Origin: Dioszegia crocea
Taxonomy: Eukaryota; Basidiomycota; Tremellomycetes; Tremellales; Bulleribasidiaceae
Reading direction: 5' to 3'
DNA: 64,000 nucleotides
Assembly: GCA_001600615.1 (NCBI GenBank)
Contig: BCKK01000007.1
Location: 1,359,494 to 1,423,493 of the forward strand
Below, in pieces: positions 11,745 through 23,025 of this stretch. The stretch's first letter is position 1; each line of letters begins with the position of its first letter. A program made the position numbers and the translations under genes. The notes below the pieces were generated by a model. That model worked only from the letters and a program-made list of their open reading frames with translations, was not told the DNA's origin and did not search any database.

Positions 11745-12965
11745 ATGACATACCGTTCCCGATCAGGCGGCCCTCTCGCGACTCACCGGAAGAACAAACT
11801 AAAGCCTGGGCAACCTCGTAAACTACACCACCCACCCTCATCCACATCCCAAGCCGAACCCGAATCCTCCGAGTCAGCCCAAGGGGCACTGAGCGAGCCC
11901 ACCGAAGAGGCTATCCTTGATACACTGCGGCACGCACTAGACGCCACCCTATCATCGCCCGACTTCAGATCTACCATCCAAAAGATCAAGGGCTTGCTCT
12001 ACGATTCGAAATGGCTTGAGGTGTTTACGGATGGGGCGTTGTTGGAGGCGTATACGGGGAGGTGGGTGCCTAGTCGGGCGCTATGCTTCAGGGAGTTGAT
12101 GGTGTATCTGGCGGACGTACGGGAGTTTATGATAGGGGCGGAAGAGGAGTCTGGGGGTGAATCATCGGATGAAGAGGAGCAAGGGGAAGATGAAGAGGGA
12201 GAGGGATCTGAGGAGGGGAGCAGCGACGAGGGAGATGGACCACGGTCGTCAGGCGGCGCAAAAGAGGACGCTACGTCAAAGATGGAGGACCAGATGAACA
12301 AGGTGAGGATAGGCGGGAAGAGCGAGGCGGCGGAGGAGGATTTACGGGTCATCTCCCTCGGCGGGGGCGCAGGATCGGAACTCCTGGCCGTCGCCTCCCT
12401 CCTCTCATACCGGAAATCTCGCAAGGGCAAGGAACGAGCCTGTTCATGGATAGGCGCCGATATCGGAAAATGGTCCTCGGTCTTAGATAAGATCGACACC
12501 GCCATTCAATCCGACTTCTCCCTCTCAACTCTTAACGTCCGATATATCGAAACCAACCTCCTATCGCCCGACTCCCCCCTCTTATCCCAAATTCCCTCAT
12601 CTACCCCCTCCCTCATCACCTTATTGTTCACATTGACCGAATTACTATCCCAATCACCCGCGGCAACAATCACATTCCTAAAACACCTATCCTCCAAAAC
12701 CCCTTCCGGCAGTTTGTTCTTGATTGCCGACTCCGCTTCCGATATTGCGTCCTTTTCTTTGGGATCAGAGCGGAAATGGCCTACCTACACGATAGCAGAG
12801 CTTGTATTGCTCAAGATGATTACGGGCGAAGCAGGCAAGGGGGCGTGGGAGTTGATCAGTGGGGAAGACTCACGTTGGTTTAGACTTGGGGATGGGGTTG
12901 GGGCGGGGTGGCCGGTCAAGCTTGAGAATACTCGATATTGGTCTAGGCTGTTCAGGAAGTTATAG
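11745..12965 (+). CDS. BMT6: Putative 25S rRNA (uridine-N3) methyltransferase, BMT6-like (406 aa)
   Basis: Single-exon gene. The start at 11745 (MTYRSRSGG) is preferred over the in-frame upstream ATG at 11613, because 11613 lies inside the promoter duplication and the intervening residues look non-coding. A basic N-terminus is followed by a conserved helical segment, then a highly acidic insert (about residues 130-180, runs of E/S/D/G), then the SAM-binding motif ISLGGGAGSELLAV and IGADIGKW, and later VRYIETNLL and LITLLFTLTELL. This layout fits the fungal BMT6 family (Pfam Methyltransf_34), which methylates N3 of a uridine of large-subunit rRNA in the nucleolus. Assignment rests on motif style and length; activity is inferred. 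Confidence 0.68.
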   Translation: MTYRSRSGGPLATHRKNKLKPGQPRKLHHPPSSTSQAEPESSESAQGALSEPTEEAILDTLRHALDATLSSPDFRSTIQKIKGLLYDSKWLEVFTDGALLEAYTGRWVPSRALCFRELMVYLADVREFMIGAEEESGGESSDEEEQGEDEEGEGSEEGSSDEGDGPRSSGGAKEDATSKMEDQMNKVRIGGKSEAAEEDLRVISLGGGAGSELLAVASLLSYRKSRKGKERACSWIGADIGKWSSVLDKIDTAIQSDFSLSTLNVRYIETNLLSPDSPLLSQIPSSTPSLITLLFTLTELLSQSPAATITFLKHLSSKTPSGSLFLIADSASDIASFSLGSERKWPTYTIAELVLLKMITGEAGKGAWELISGEDSRWFRLGDGVGAGWPVKLENTRYWSRLFRKL

Positions 12966-13046
12966 TTGCAACATGCATGACTGCTAGCTAGAACAAATGA
13001 CAAAAGAGGCGCGTTGACCTTCAAGACTCAATACTGGCATTAACCC

Positions 13047-14001
13047 TCAACGCCTGCCGCCCCGATCGAGAGTACGGTTGATGTATGTTGTGATCTTCGC
13101 TCTGTGTACTCTGTACATCGACACAAAGGTTTGGTCTCCTTTCAACTGGCTCTACAGGTAGTCAGCATCCATCATGTATTCAAATCGGCCTGCCCGCTAT
13201 TTGGGCTGAACTTACTTCGGGGAGATCCCTGACCGTGTTGATAAAGTTTACCGGGCATGTAGAGTAGCCCATGCGACGACTTCTGGCGATGAGGTGGGTG
13301 AGAAGGCGCTGATAATCCCCTTGGGAGTCGATCAAGAGGTCGCCGGGATACTCAAAGGGGAGCCGTCTGGGCAGAGTCAGCACATCATTCTGCCACTAGA
13401 ATTCATTTCGCCGAGCAATATGACTCACTTCGGGTACTTTCTTTTTGCTACCTTCCTTGGTGGGGTCGGGGCACGAGGGGGGATGTGTGAGCTACTGGCA
13501 ACTTGGCTCATCGGAGGGACAGTCTGAAATATCAGCTACATCATACTTCAATTGAATGCAAAGATACTCACGGGACGGTCTACTTTGGGAATGGCGGCTG
13601 TGACAGCTGGCCTACTCCTTGTACGCACTCCAGCGAGAGCCGCTGCAAGAGCTGGATGTGGCGTATGATCATTCTGGTGTCTCAGTATACGCCTAATCTC
13701 CTATCGTAATAACTCACTAAGGTAGCACCTGACCTTATAGCCTCAGTCCGGTTTGCAGAGGCCGCTGAGGGGCGTGCTGTTGTAGGAATCTATTCAATGA
13801 GCTTTGTACATACTACTGCCACAGCCACGGTGACAGCTGAGCATAGCAGAGCTAGGGAACCCAGTCCCAGCTGGTACTGAGCGACTTACGGGTGGGCGAT
13901 GAGCCTGAGATGGTCAGCTCGGTCTAAGGTTTGAAATTTGCTTCTCGCGCACGGATGTGTGTGCGCCAAAGGACACCTACCTTTGGTCTATCTGGAGCCA
14001 T
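13047..14001 (-). CDS. Orphan intron-rich gene, function unknown
   Basis: A start MAPDRPK at 14001 is followed by very short exons. The better-supported later exons read AALAGVRTRSRP, PPMSQVASSSHIPPRAPTPPRK, RLPFEYPGDLLIDSQGDYQR..FINTVRDLPE and a final SQLKGDQTFVSMYRVHRAK...RGGRR, with stop at 13047. Introns at about 13534-13570, 13380-13430 and 13155-13215 have good donors, GCTGAC/GCTGAT branch sites and AG ends. The first half is Ser/Pro-rich and probably disordered, the second half basic. No domain was recognised. The N-terminal exon structure is uncertain. Confidence 0.45.
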
Positions 14002-16035
14002 TGTGAGCTGGGTGTGTAGGGTTGGTATGTGTAGGTATGGCTGGGAGACAGCTGGGTTGTGTGGGATGGGCAAAGAGAGCAAGACTAATGCTGTGCTAGC
14101 TGACTGTACCCACTACCCCATTCTGTTTCCGAAATACACCTATACAAACTCATTCCTAATCCCGGATCTTTGAATTGCCGCGCACGTGACTGCGCCTACA
14201 CTAAGCTGGTCATGCCATCTCAACAGCCTATATGAGTATACAGCCAATCTGCATACAACAAGACCAACTTTACTACTGAAAGACGAGGGGAAACGTCCCA
14301 GAAACCCCTCAGACCTCAAGTGAGGTATGAGGAGGTTCGAAATCGATAGAAATCAGTCGCGGACCGTTCGAATCCGGAAATCAGAATTTTGCCACCGCCT
14401 GATTTCAACTCATACGTCAGATGTCTCACAATGTCCCGCCACAAATAGGGTAAAGAACTAACGCCGAAAGTCGCACAAATGGATGTGGCCCGAAGGTGCT
14501 TCCGAACCAAGTATCAACCTGAAAACAAAAGTGCATCTCCACACTGTACTATCAAAATTTATAATCAAGTCCTCCCGCCGGAGGCAAACATATACCCGGA
14601 GTCAAGCTTCTGCTTTCGCCGAAATGATGTTCTATCACCTACGATCCCCGGACGCTAACTGTTAACCTGTACGAAGGGGGTACAATGCGTGTAGACAACG
14701 AGCCCTCAAAGCTATCCCGAACGCCCAACCCAAGGGGGACTCTCCCTTGGACGCAGCGGTCCGCATAGACCGGTAGTTTGGATAGTTGCCTGACTACGTC
14801 ATGCAAATCCCGGCTGGGGGTGCAACCCCAGTCAGTCACACGCGCGAATAAACATCGTTTCTTTTTGCAATGGCGACATGTTTTACCGCCCAGTGGACTT
14901 GCCTCGCCACACTGTAATATCATGCATCCTGCTGTATTGCGCATGTGTGATATCCTGTTCCGCATACATATTGCTCAATGCTCATCATGAGATGCTCCTC
15001 GCGACTGGGTGATAGCATGAAACAAATCAGACTTGCCACTTTGGGGTTGGCCCGCCCAATGGGACATGTCACATTCCTCTTCAGCACGGTACAACGTAAA
15101 GCTATCGAAGCAGCAGTCTAGACTCTATTAGAGCAGTCGATATGGTGCCGAAGCTATCAGTATCGTCTCTGGTATGTACTCGATGACATGAGAGTCGATA
15201 TCTGAGACCGCGAGGGTTGGCCGGAGTCCGATGGATGATGACGCTCGATCAGTGTGGCAAAGATGATTGAAGGGAAGGCCTCAAGACTCCAACGAACAGT
15301 TTCAACTTTCAGGTCCGGTGCGTAACGCGGTTTGTCGATCAGAGTATCAAGACATAAACATATGCATCAGTATGGCCAGGTAAGCAGGTATGCAGGAAGG
15401 GTCAAAATGAGCGGGTGGCATAGGGCAGACGTTCACCTGGATTTCGCAAACCTGGAGGAATTAGGCTGACACTTTTTAATGGTTTCGCCGTAGAGTAGAC
15501 ACTCGCTCGTTCATGATGAGTATATGGGCACCACGGTGAGACGTGAAAGGGGGAAGTATACCTGATGAGACCCTCGAAGGAGGTGATCGAAGTTCAAGAA
15601 AGATGTTGAGATTATGAGATCATCATGGACGTCCGGCGTCGTCGTAGGTCAAACCGTCGGGGAGGTCTGCAAGACTCATGGATGTCTACCGGACTTGGTG
15701 GCTTAGCACAGAATCAGACATACATAAAGGGGTTCAGGTCGAGTCAAGTATATCCTCACACTGCTCTTCACTAATACATATCATGTCAAAAAGTCAACCA
15801 AAGAGGCTTCCGTGATTTTTGTTCAGAGCGAAAACGAGCTATCTTAGTAAATTTAAGTTGGAGTTGCATTTTACCAAGCGACTGCTAAAGGTGATTAAGG
15901 ATTGACTGTGTCTATGGGGCAGGTTAGGATTCGGACGTGGGGTGAGAACAAGGGTGGCGAGGCTGGGCTTGGGTATGAGCCGCAGCGTCTAATGACATGC
16001 ATTCTGACTCCCAAGAAGTCTAAACGATCTACCTG
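14002..16035. other. Gene-poor region, about 2 kb
   Basis: No coding frame with splice logic, no tRNA and no transposon motif could be supported. Composition is less biased than in the flanking genes. It contains GGCCCGCCCAATGGGACATGT near 15050, whose core CCCGCCCAATGG also occurs near 62325. It could hold a non-coding RNA, a decayed element or simply long promoters and 3' UTRs. Confidence 0.5.
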
Positions 16036-19000
16036 CTACTTATACCTCGCCTCTTCCGCCGGCTCCTCTCTGACGAAGTGTAGCGCCTCGCCGTGCCTAT
16101 ACCTTCCAGGGGAAGGCTCGCGGGTCGGGGTGATGTCAAAAACCAATTTCGGCGGATCGAATTCCCCATCAACACCAGATTTAGTGGGAGACGCCAGTTC
16201 CTCCACCGAGTCCCTGGAAAGTCGCCTCTGCTCATCTTCCCCTTCTGGCGTATATCGCCGCTCGATTCCATCCGCATCCACTTCCTGCTCATCCGACGCG
16301 TACATCTCATCCCCCGTCACCCTTGAGAACCGCCCCGTATCATCCAGATCCGAATCGGTAATGGAGTCGCGGTATGTATCGACGATGTTGAAGATGGTAT
16401 CCCGACCTCGGACTGGACTAGGCGCAATAAGACCCGCGCGATCAGAAGTGGAAGACCAGCTATCCCTATGTTGATCGCCTTCGGCGTAGTGTGTTTCGTG
16501 CGTGGGTAGAGGGAGGGGTTTCCGAGGTAAGATTTGAGCGCCAGCACGCTTTAGAGGAGGAATGGGAGCTTGGTTGGGATCGATAGGTGATATGGCGTCG
16601 GTAGAGGGTTCGAGCACGGCTGAGTTGGGGTGATGGGAGATGGTGGAGATGCGGGGTGTTTGGAGATCATCGTCCGTCTCGCCTGATGCGTCGGGGGAAT
16701 GGTAGATTTGGGGAGGAAGGCGTTCGGGGGAATGACGGTGGGGTGGTGAGCGGCTTTTGCCCGAGGGTGTGTTGGGCGAGGGGGTAGATGGAGAATCGGA
16801 GGTAGGTGGTATGGGGAGTGGGCGAGGTGGCTCTGCATCTTGGCGGTCCATCCGGCGAGCGCCATTGGCCACAAGAATATCTGCTTATCAGCGTTGCTCT
16901 GCAAGTTCGGTGCCAGGAGAATGTATGGTGAGGTAGGTGAAGAGGGGGTGGAGTATAGTCGAGAAATTCAGCGAGAAGAGGGTAACAGCGCGGAGAGAGG
17001 GGATGTGAAGCAGGACAGAATGGAGACCTGAACTCACCCATCCACTTATCCTCATCTCTCCCTCCCCTCAGCGGACTATCACCCGGCGATCCAACTCCAC
17101 TAGTCGACTGCAGCTCAAAGTCCACCATATCCGCCTGAAGTCCAGCTCCAGCTCCCGCACCTGACCGCCCAGCTCTACCCGACCGACTCCTAGAAAAGAA
17201 ACTAGGCCTCTCTTCTTCCTCATTCCCACTTTGCCTCATCGTCTGACCTTTCCCCTTCGTTGGTGTCGGCGCAGTAACAGACCTCTGCCCCATTTCTCTA
17301 CTCTTCACTACAAACCCAACACTCCCACTCCCACTCTTATCCTTCGAACCCCTTGTTGCAGGCTTAGTCGGTGATGCGGGCTGTTTATGCCAAATACTCG
17401 CCTCATGTCCCTTCGATGCGTTAAGAGTAACCTTGTTCGTTCCGCTTCGATTGAGCAACATGCGGTCGAATTCGCCTTCGGATGTACCGCCAGCGAGGGA
17501 GGAGAGGTTGGGTAAAGAGTTCGAGGTGGATTTCTTCTTGCGGGTGAACATTGAGAAGGCGCGTTTTTCTTGTGGGTTGGCAATGGCGAATTGGTAGTCC
17601 TGACAGAATGTAAGCTGAGCACTTGAAGTTCTGTCGGTGTTGAGAAGCTTACATAGGGGACCTTCTCTTCGAGCAAGAAATATAGACTGCTCGTCCGTGG
17701 ATCATCCCTAGAATGTGTCTCGGTATCTGACGAGGGTTTGGCTTTGTATTCCATCTGCCTACGTCAGCTTGACAGTCCGCACTTGAGAATAGTAGGACCC
17801 GGTAAGCTTACAATAGCCCAATTACACTCCCTGAACGTCAATTCACCCCTCTCAATCCAACCTCCACCCATCCCCAAATCCGCCCAAAAGTCCACAAACG
17901 CCTCCTCAAGGTATACCCTCCCTTTACTATCCCTGACCTCGCCCTCGCCCTCCCATCCACTATCGGCGCCAAACCGGACGGTGGTATCGTGATGGAAAGG
18001 TACAGAGTCTTTTTGGCTCTTTTGGAGTCGTTTGGAAAGGTCTGACCGGTCCTTCGGCCATTGCTCGATGGAAGTGGAGAGAGGTTTGGAGAATGTCAGA
18101 GTGGTAGTGAGGGCGGGGTCGGTGCGCGTGAAGCCGCCGGAGGGTGAGGCGAAGTCTGTCCAGTCCATTGTCTTGCGACGTTCGGTTAGGGACTAGGACA
18201 TCAGCATAGAGTCTGGCTGAGATGGAAATGTAAAAGGGCTAGCAAGGATGGAAGGGGATTTGAAGATGATGGGTGAGGCAGTGATGAGGGCAGGGTAAAT
18301 ATCTCAACGTGGAGTAGAGGGAAGGTAGTATGCCGCAGGAGTATCACAGCCTGTATCGGAGCAAGCCAAAGTGAATAGGCACCAGATCCCCCATCAGAAG
18401 CAGAAGCAAGAAAAAACGTACAAGTTTAGCTCCCTCAGTGAGATCAAACCTCAATCTCTCCCCAAACCCTCCCTTCGCACCTTGTTCCAACCCACCTCCA
18501 CTCCCAAACCCACCTTCTTCAAACATACTCCACTGTTTACCCGCAAGACTATCATATCTTGCTTCTTCTTCATCACTGTGGTGTCTTTCCCTTCTTCCTC
18601 CTCCTCCCCCTTTATACCCTACCCCTCCATACCCTACCCCACCCATCCCACCCACTCCTCCCCCAATCGGCCTCTCACCCACATCTGTCCATGCCCTCCC
18701 CCTCCCTCCCACCCCACTGCCCATCTCCGCCAATCCATATTCTGTCGGTCCAGTCTCAGCCGCAGCAGCCGCCGGAGTCTCCTTAAGTACCATCCGTCTC
18801 CTATACCCTCCTGTAAACCTCGGTCTCCCCACCCCCTTCTTAATCCGAATCACTACCCTTTCCCACGCTTCCCAATCCCCCACTCCCGTCCACCCTTCTG
18901 CGGCACCCACCAGATCCTTAGAATAAGCCCTTACAACCCTTGTTGCTCGTTCACACCTAACCACCTTAGCCCCCTTCCTCGGTAATCCCTTAACCAGGTC

Positions 19001-20241
19001 ATTATCACAAATCACCATCCCCGGATATCCCGTCACCCATTCTTTTAATCGACCAGGAAGGTCATTAAGCCCTAAATCGGCTGTTCGGGATGTACTCCTT
19101 ATGTATGCGAGAAGTAGGTGTTCAGTCGCTGCTGCAGCTCGAACAAAGGCCGTGTGAGAGACCAGAGCGGGAGAAGACACAGGAACGTTGAAGAGTAAAG
19201 GGGCGAAGAGGGATGAGAGGGCGTGTGGTGTGAGACCGGACAAGTGGGAGTGGGCCGCCAGGCGGGAGAGGAGATGGAACAGGGGTTGAAGGAGTTGGTG
19301 GGCTTGTGAAGGGATCAGAGCGGCGAGGTAGGGAAAAGCGTCATTGGGGTAATTTGCAGCTGGCCATTAGCGTTGCCTCAAGGATTAGGTTTGACGGAAG
19401 ACACTTACCTCGTTCACGCCCTCTCCACTCTTCATATACTTCCCATTCGAGTATACCGTGACTGACTTCGCTTGAGCCTTCTTTTTTCCGACAAATCCGG
19501 GAGAGTGCCCAGCGGAGAAACCAAGCCAGTTCATTCTCTTTGGCATATTGTAGATCGTTCGAGAATGAGTGTGATTTAGATGAAGAGCGATTATCAGATC
19601 TGGAACCATCAGCCCATGAACCCCATCACCTAGGAAAAGAACCTGACTCACGATAGCATATCCACATACGCCAGAATCAACAATCTACCCCTTGCCTGAC
19701 CCTGACCCAGCTCCAGCGCCTGGTTAGAGAACAACAACGGAGTCGCCAACCCCCTTTCTTCAAGCTCTTTAGCCACATCAACCACTACCCTTCTTACATC
19801 TTCCAAACTCAAGACCACTTTCGCACCTACGCCACCTAAGAATCCGTATGGCCTAACACCCACAAAGACATCCGGGTCGGAATATCTCGTCGAGTCGATA
19901 GAGTTGTCTGAGGATGTCCGGTGGGGGATCGAGGTGGGTGCAAAGGAGTATTTGGGGGGAATGGTAGGTGGATGTGAGTGTGTTGAAGCGGATGGAGATG
20001 TAGGAGGGGATATAAATGCCGGATGATGCCTATAGTCATCAGTGAGTGTTGAAAGGGTGAGAAGAGGGACATACGATGAACCATTCCTTAACGCTCCGAA
20101 CTCCCCTAGATCTTCTTGACCCTCTGTGATCTTGCCTAAATGTCCGCCGTTACCTCCTTGTTGTATAACCCCTCTAGGCTCGCCAATCACTGGCCGACCC
20201 CCTTTGGGCTTCTTGTTTGATTTCCCGAATAGAGATGGCAT
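16036..20241 (-). CDS. MSB1: MSB1/Mug8-domain protein (cell polarity / Rho signalling)
   Basis: One long multi-exon gene. The start MPSLFGKSNKKPKGG at 20241 is typical of the family. Successive exons give GAKVVLSLEDVRRVV and LATPLLF (19700-19850), SGLTPHALSSLFAPLLF and AATEHLLLAYIRS (19080-19240), a Gly-rich segment with KQWSMFEEGGF, then SLTERRKTMDWTDFASPSGGF (joined across the intron ending at 18196), FVDFWADLG..ERGELTFRECNWAI, and MEYKAK..YFLLEEKVP, which match the order of the fungal Msb1/Mug8 domain (related to RhoGAP folds). The C-terminal third (16036-17550) is disordered: Ser/Pro/Arg-rich with SH3-ligand-like proline runs. Yeast Msb1 acts with Cdc42/Rho1 at the bud site; a similar role is inferred. 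The final exon boundary near 17030 is approximate. Confidence 0.75.
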
Positions 20242-20875
20242 AGCTGACGATGGTCCGATAGGTTTGTTGACAGGTACGACAAGATATTTGGACAAGGGTA
20301 TGAGTAGGTATTAGATCAAGAAATCAAGATGGGAGATAAGGGCTATGGGGCTCGGTGTAGATGGCGCCAGGCGATAGAGGCCCGAGCGTGCGTGTCGAAT
20401 TGCGCCCAAACCGAGGGTTGAGAAGTTTAGCTTCTTCAGACGGGCCGATTCTGAAGGGTCTTCTGGCGATTCCGGTCGGTATTGTACGGCTTGTTGATAT
20501 GGAGAATGAGATGAGATGGAGGTCAACATGTTGACAGGTGCACTTTGGATAAGGTTGTGAGGTAGACAACAGGGCGAAACTCTAGCCAAGATGAAACAAG
20601 GGGTAAAGTAGGGGAAAGGCACCCAGGGATGAAACGACTAGGGAACGGGAATTGCGAGTTAGCCGAGTGTGGCGGATGGCGCTGTCAACAGATGTCTCGC
20701 TGATGGGTGAAGTACTAGGTTATAGGCTGCTGAGAAGCTATATAGAGGTGGATGAACAGCTGCCTACCCCTTTCGCATCAAAAGACGATACGTTTTAGGA
20801 TTCATGGTCTTGGCCAAACCAGTGGATTTGCATTTTTTGTACATGGGCACTCTGCCCCTACTGACACCCAATCCT
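20242..20875. other. Intergenic, promoter/5' UTR of MSB1 and 3' end of eIF2-beta
   Basis: Both neighbours are on the minus strand. A 103-codon frame (20311-20622, minus) is present but shows no conserved motif and probably lies in the MSB1 5' UTR. Confidence 0.5.
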
Positions 20876-22728
20876 TTATGCAGCCTTGATACGTTTCCCA
20901 ATTTGGGCCTGGTAACCAGCCTTGATGGCAGAGACTGAACGTTCTGGAATGTCAGCGAGAGTTTCTGTGGGAATGACAAGGCGAGAGTGATGAAGGATAC
21001 ACAGGGGAAAGGTGTGGGAGTGGGTGTGGAAGTGAGAGGTGTAGTAGAGTGGAATCCAGATGTGGAAGGAGAGGGAAGTATAGGAGAGCTGGAAAGAATA
21101 AACTTACTAGACCCGCATGATTCGCATTGAACGAAATCTAATCGGTTTTCTTTACTCAATAGAGTGTCGGGTGATTTACAGATTTTGCAAGTGACGTATT
21201 CGACTAAGGGAGTTAGCAAAGGGTCAAGCAAAGGGTGATGAGTCAAAGAAAGGGATTAGGGATGGGAATGAGTACATAGCCCCGAGTTCGGCCTTGTTCG
21301 ATACAAGAACTTCCGTACCAGCTCCAACCGCGACACTCGACTACCCGTTCTCTTCTCCCATTATATCTGCCCAGCCCTTCCTCCCTCATATCTACCCAAC
21401 CGCTTCGTAGCCCAGCCCAAACCAGCCCAAACCTCAACCAAACTCACCGATATATTTCCTCAACACACTCTCAATCTGTTTCTGTGTATATCGTCCTTTC
21501 ATAATCAACCTCTGATTCCCATCCACACTCCCCTGAGTTCCCAATTCCGAATACAAGAATTGAATCATGTGTTCTGGGTGTCGGTGCATCCTTCGAGCAA
21601 TATCCGTTAAGTTTGAAAACATTGTTTTCTTTGTGCCCTCACGCGCGACTTGGGGTGGGACGATGGTGTACCGGCGCTTTTCACCGGCTAGTTCGGGGTT
21701 GTGCGCGTGTAGGAGAGAGAAGAATCGGCGGAGGAGCTGAGGCGTTAGTGTGTGTTGTGTATATGGTCAGGTTGAGGAGAGAAGGTGGAAGATAGATGGG
21801 TATTGGAGTATAGAAAGGATGAAGGGGGACGGGTTGAGTGGACGTGGACCGTCGTATTCTGACGTCTGGGATAGACCAGACATCATCATCGCCAGATACC
21901 CTATCCGCGCCATAGACAGATCCTCCCAAGCTCGCCTTCGTCTGCCTAATCCCAAACACCTTAAGCATACTCGAATCCCTACTTCCAGTCAAGCATCCTC
22001 ACCCAAGATCATTCGCTGCCATCTCGCTCCAAACCCAAACCAGAGCCAAAACCATGCACGGCCAACCCAAACTTACCTCGGGATAAGTCGCCTCCCGTCC
22101 TTCTTTAACCCAAGCACCCACCCCATCCTCTCCATCATCCCCTTCATCCTCTTCTCCAATGACAACTCCATCATCACCCTCCGCTCCCTCGTCCCCAGCC
22201 GCTTCTTCAACCTCATCATCCATCTCCCCTAGCTCCTTGGCGAAATCTGATGCAGTCTTTTTTGATGATTTCTTCTTCTTCTCCAATCCATCTGCTGAGG
22301 CGGGCATAACATCTCCCGAAACCTAAATTTCAGCCAAACTCTCCCATCTTATCCCAAACCTCATCCACTCACAACATCAGCCGGGATCTCCTTCTTTGAT
22401 TTCTTCTTCTTCTTCTTCATATCCGCAAATAAATCCGCCTCATCCACTTCCCCAGCTGGCGCCGCCGTCGACCCCTCAGCCTGAGGAGCAACTTCAGGCT
22501 CTTCATCATTCCCAAACGCGTTCTGTCCAGCCGGACGCGACACCTCTGTGGTCGGCGTCGGAGCTGCTCCATTTGTCGTCTCTGCATCTGCAGCATCCAC
22601 CACTGCGACCTTCTTCTTCTTCTTCTTCATCCCTGCGAAAAGATCAACTTCGGGGTCCGCCACTGGAAGGATCAGCTCGGGTTCGGGTGATGCGTTTTGA
22701 CCGAGGGAAATTCGGGGCAAGACCCACT
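20876..22728 (-). CDS. SUI3: Translation initiation factor eIF2, beta subunit
   Basis: eIF2-beta is part of the eIF2 heterotrimer that brings initiator Met-tRNA to the 40S subunit. The N-terminal half has three Lys blocks ([19 protein letters not shown] and [10 protein letters not shown]), the known eIF5/eIF2B-epsilon contact elements. The core follows with [37 protein letters not shown] and a C4 zinc ribbon (CKIC...CESC), ending IGKRIKAA. The start appears to be split by an intron: exon 1 ends ...ATCAAAA at 22728 and exon 2 begins TGGCGGACCCC at 22662, giving AAAATGGCGGAC and the protein start [12 protein letters not shown]. The 65-nt intron 22663-22727 has donor GTGGGT, branch GCTGAT and acceptor TTCCAG. 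No other in-frame ATG exists upstream. Divergent from ATP3, with a gap of about 300 bp. Confidence 0.9.
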
Positions 22729-23025
22729 TTTGATTTCTGTATCTATTCGTTAGTGTAAAGTAAGGTAGTCTTGGGATAGCTCAGTAGCTAAAGGCGAGAT
22801 GAGAGGTTATAGGTATGCTGATTGATGTCAGTGGACGAGTCGAACAAAGGTTGGGCGTAAGTGGGGGGAGGGAATACAGTCCACCGGATTCCAGGGCTGG
22901 GCGGAGAAAAGCGGCGTTGCCCGAGTGTGGCACTTTTACCCTGACCCCTCTTCCCTCCCCCGACTGTCTCCGAGTTGTATCCCTGCTATAGTAATTCCAT
23001 TCACTTCCCCTATATACCACATACA
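22729..23025. promoter_or_regulatory. Shared divergent promoter of eIF2-beta and ATP3
   Basis: The gap is 297 bp between the two coding starts. The ATP3 side carries CCTATATACC at about 23009-23018, a possible TATA-like site. There is no coding sequence. Confidence 0.55.

Noticed and set aside
14320..14390. GGTTCGAA- and GTTCGAATCC-like strings resembling tRNA B boxes
   Set aside because: The flanking bases do not pair into a T-stem and no acceptor or anticodon arm could be folded around them.
18371..18985. Long plus-strand Pro/Ser-rich open frames opposite the MSB1 gene
   Set aside because: They are antisense shadows of the Gly-rich exon on the minus strand and have no splice logic or motifs of their own.
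20311..20622. 103-codon minus-strand frame before the MSB1 start
   Set aside because: No motif and no clean splice into the MSB1 frame; treated as 5' UTR.
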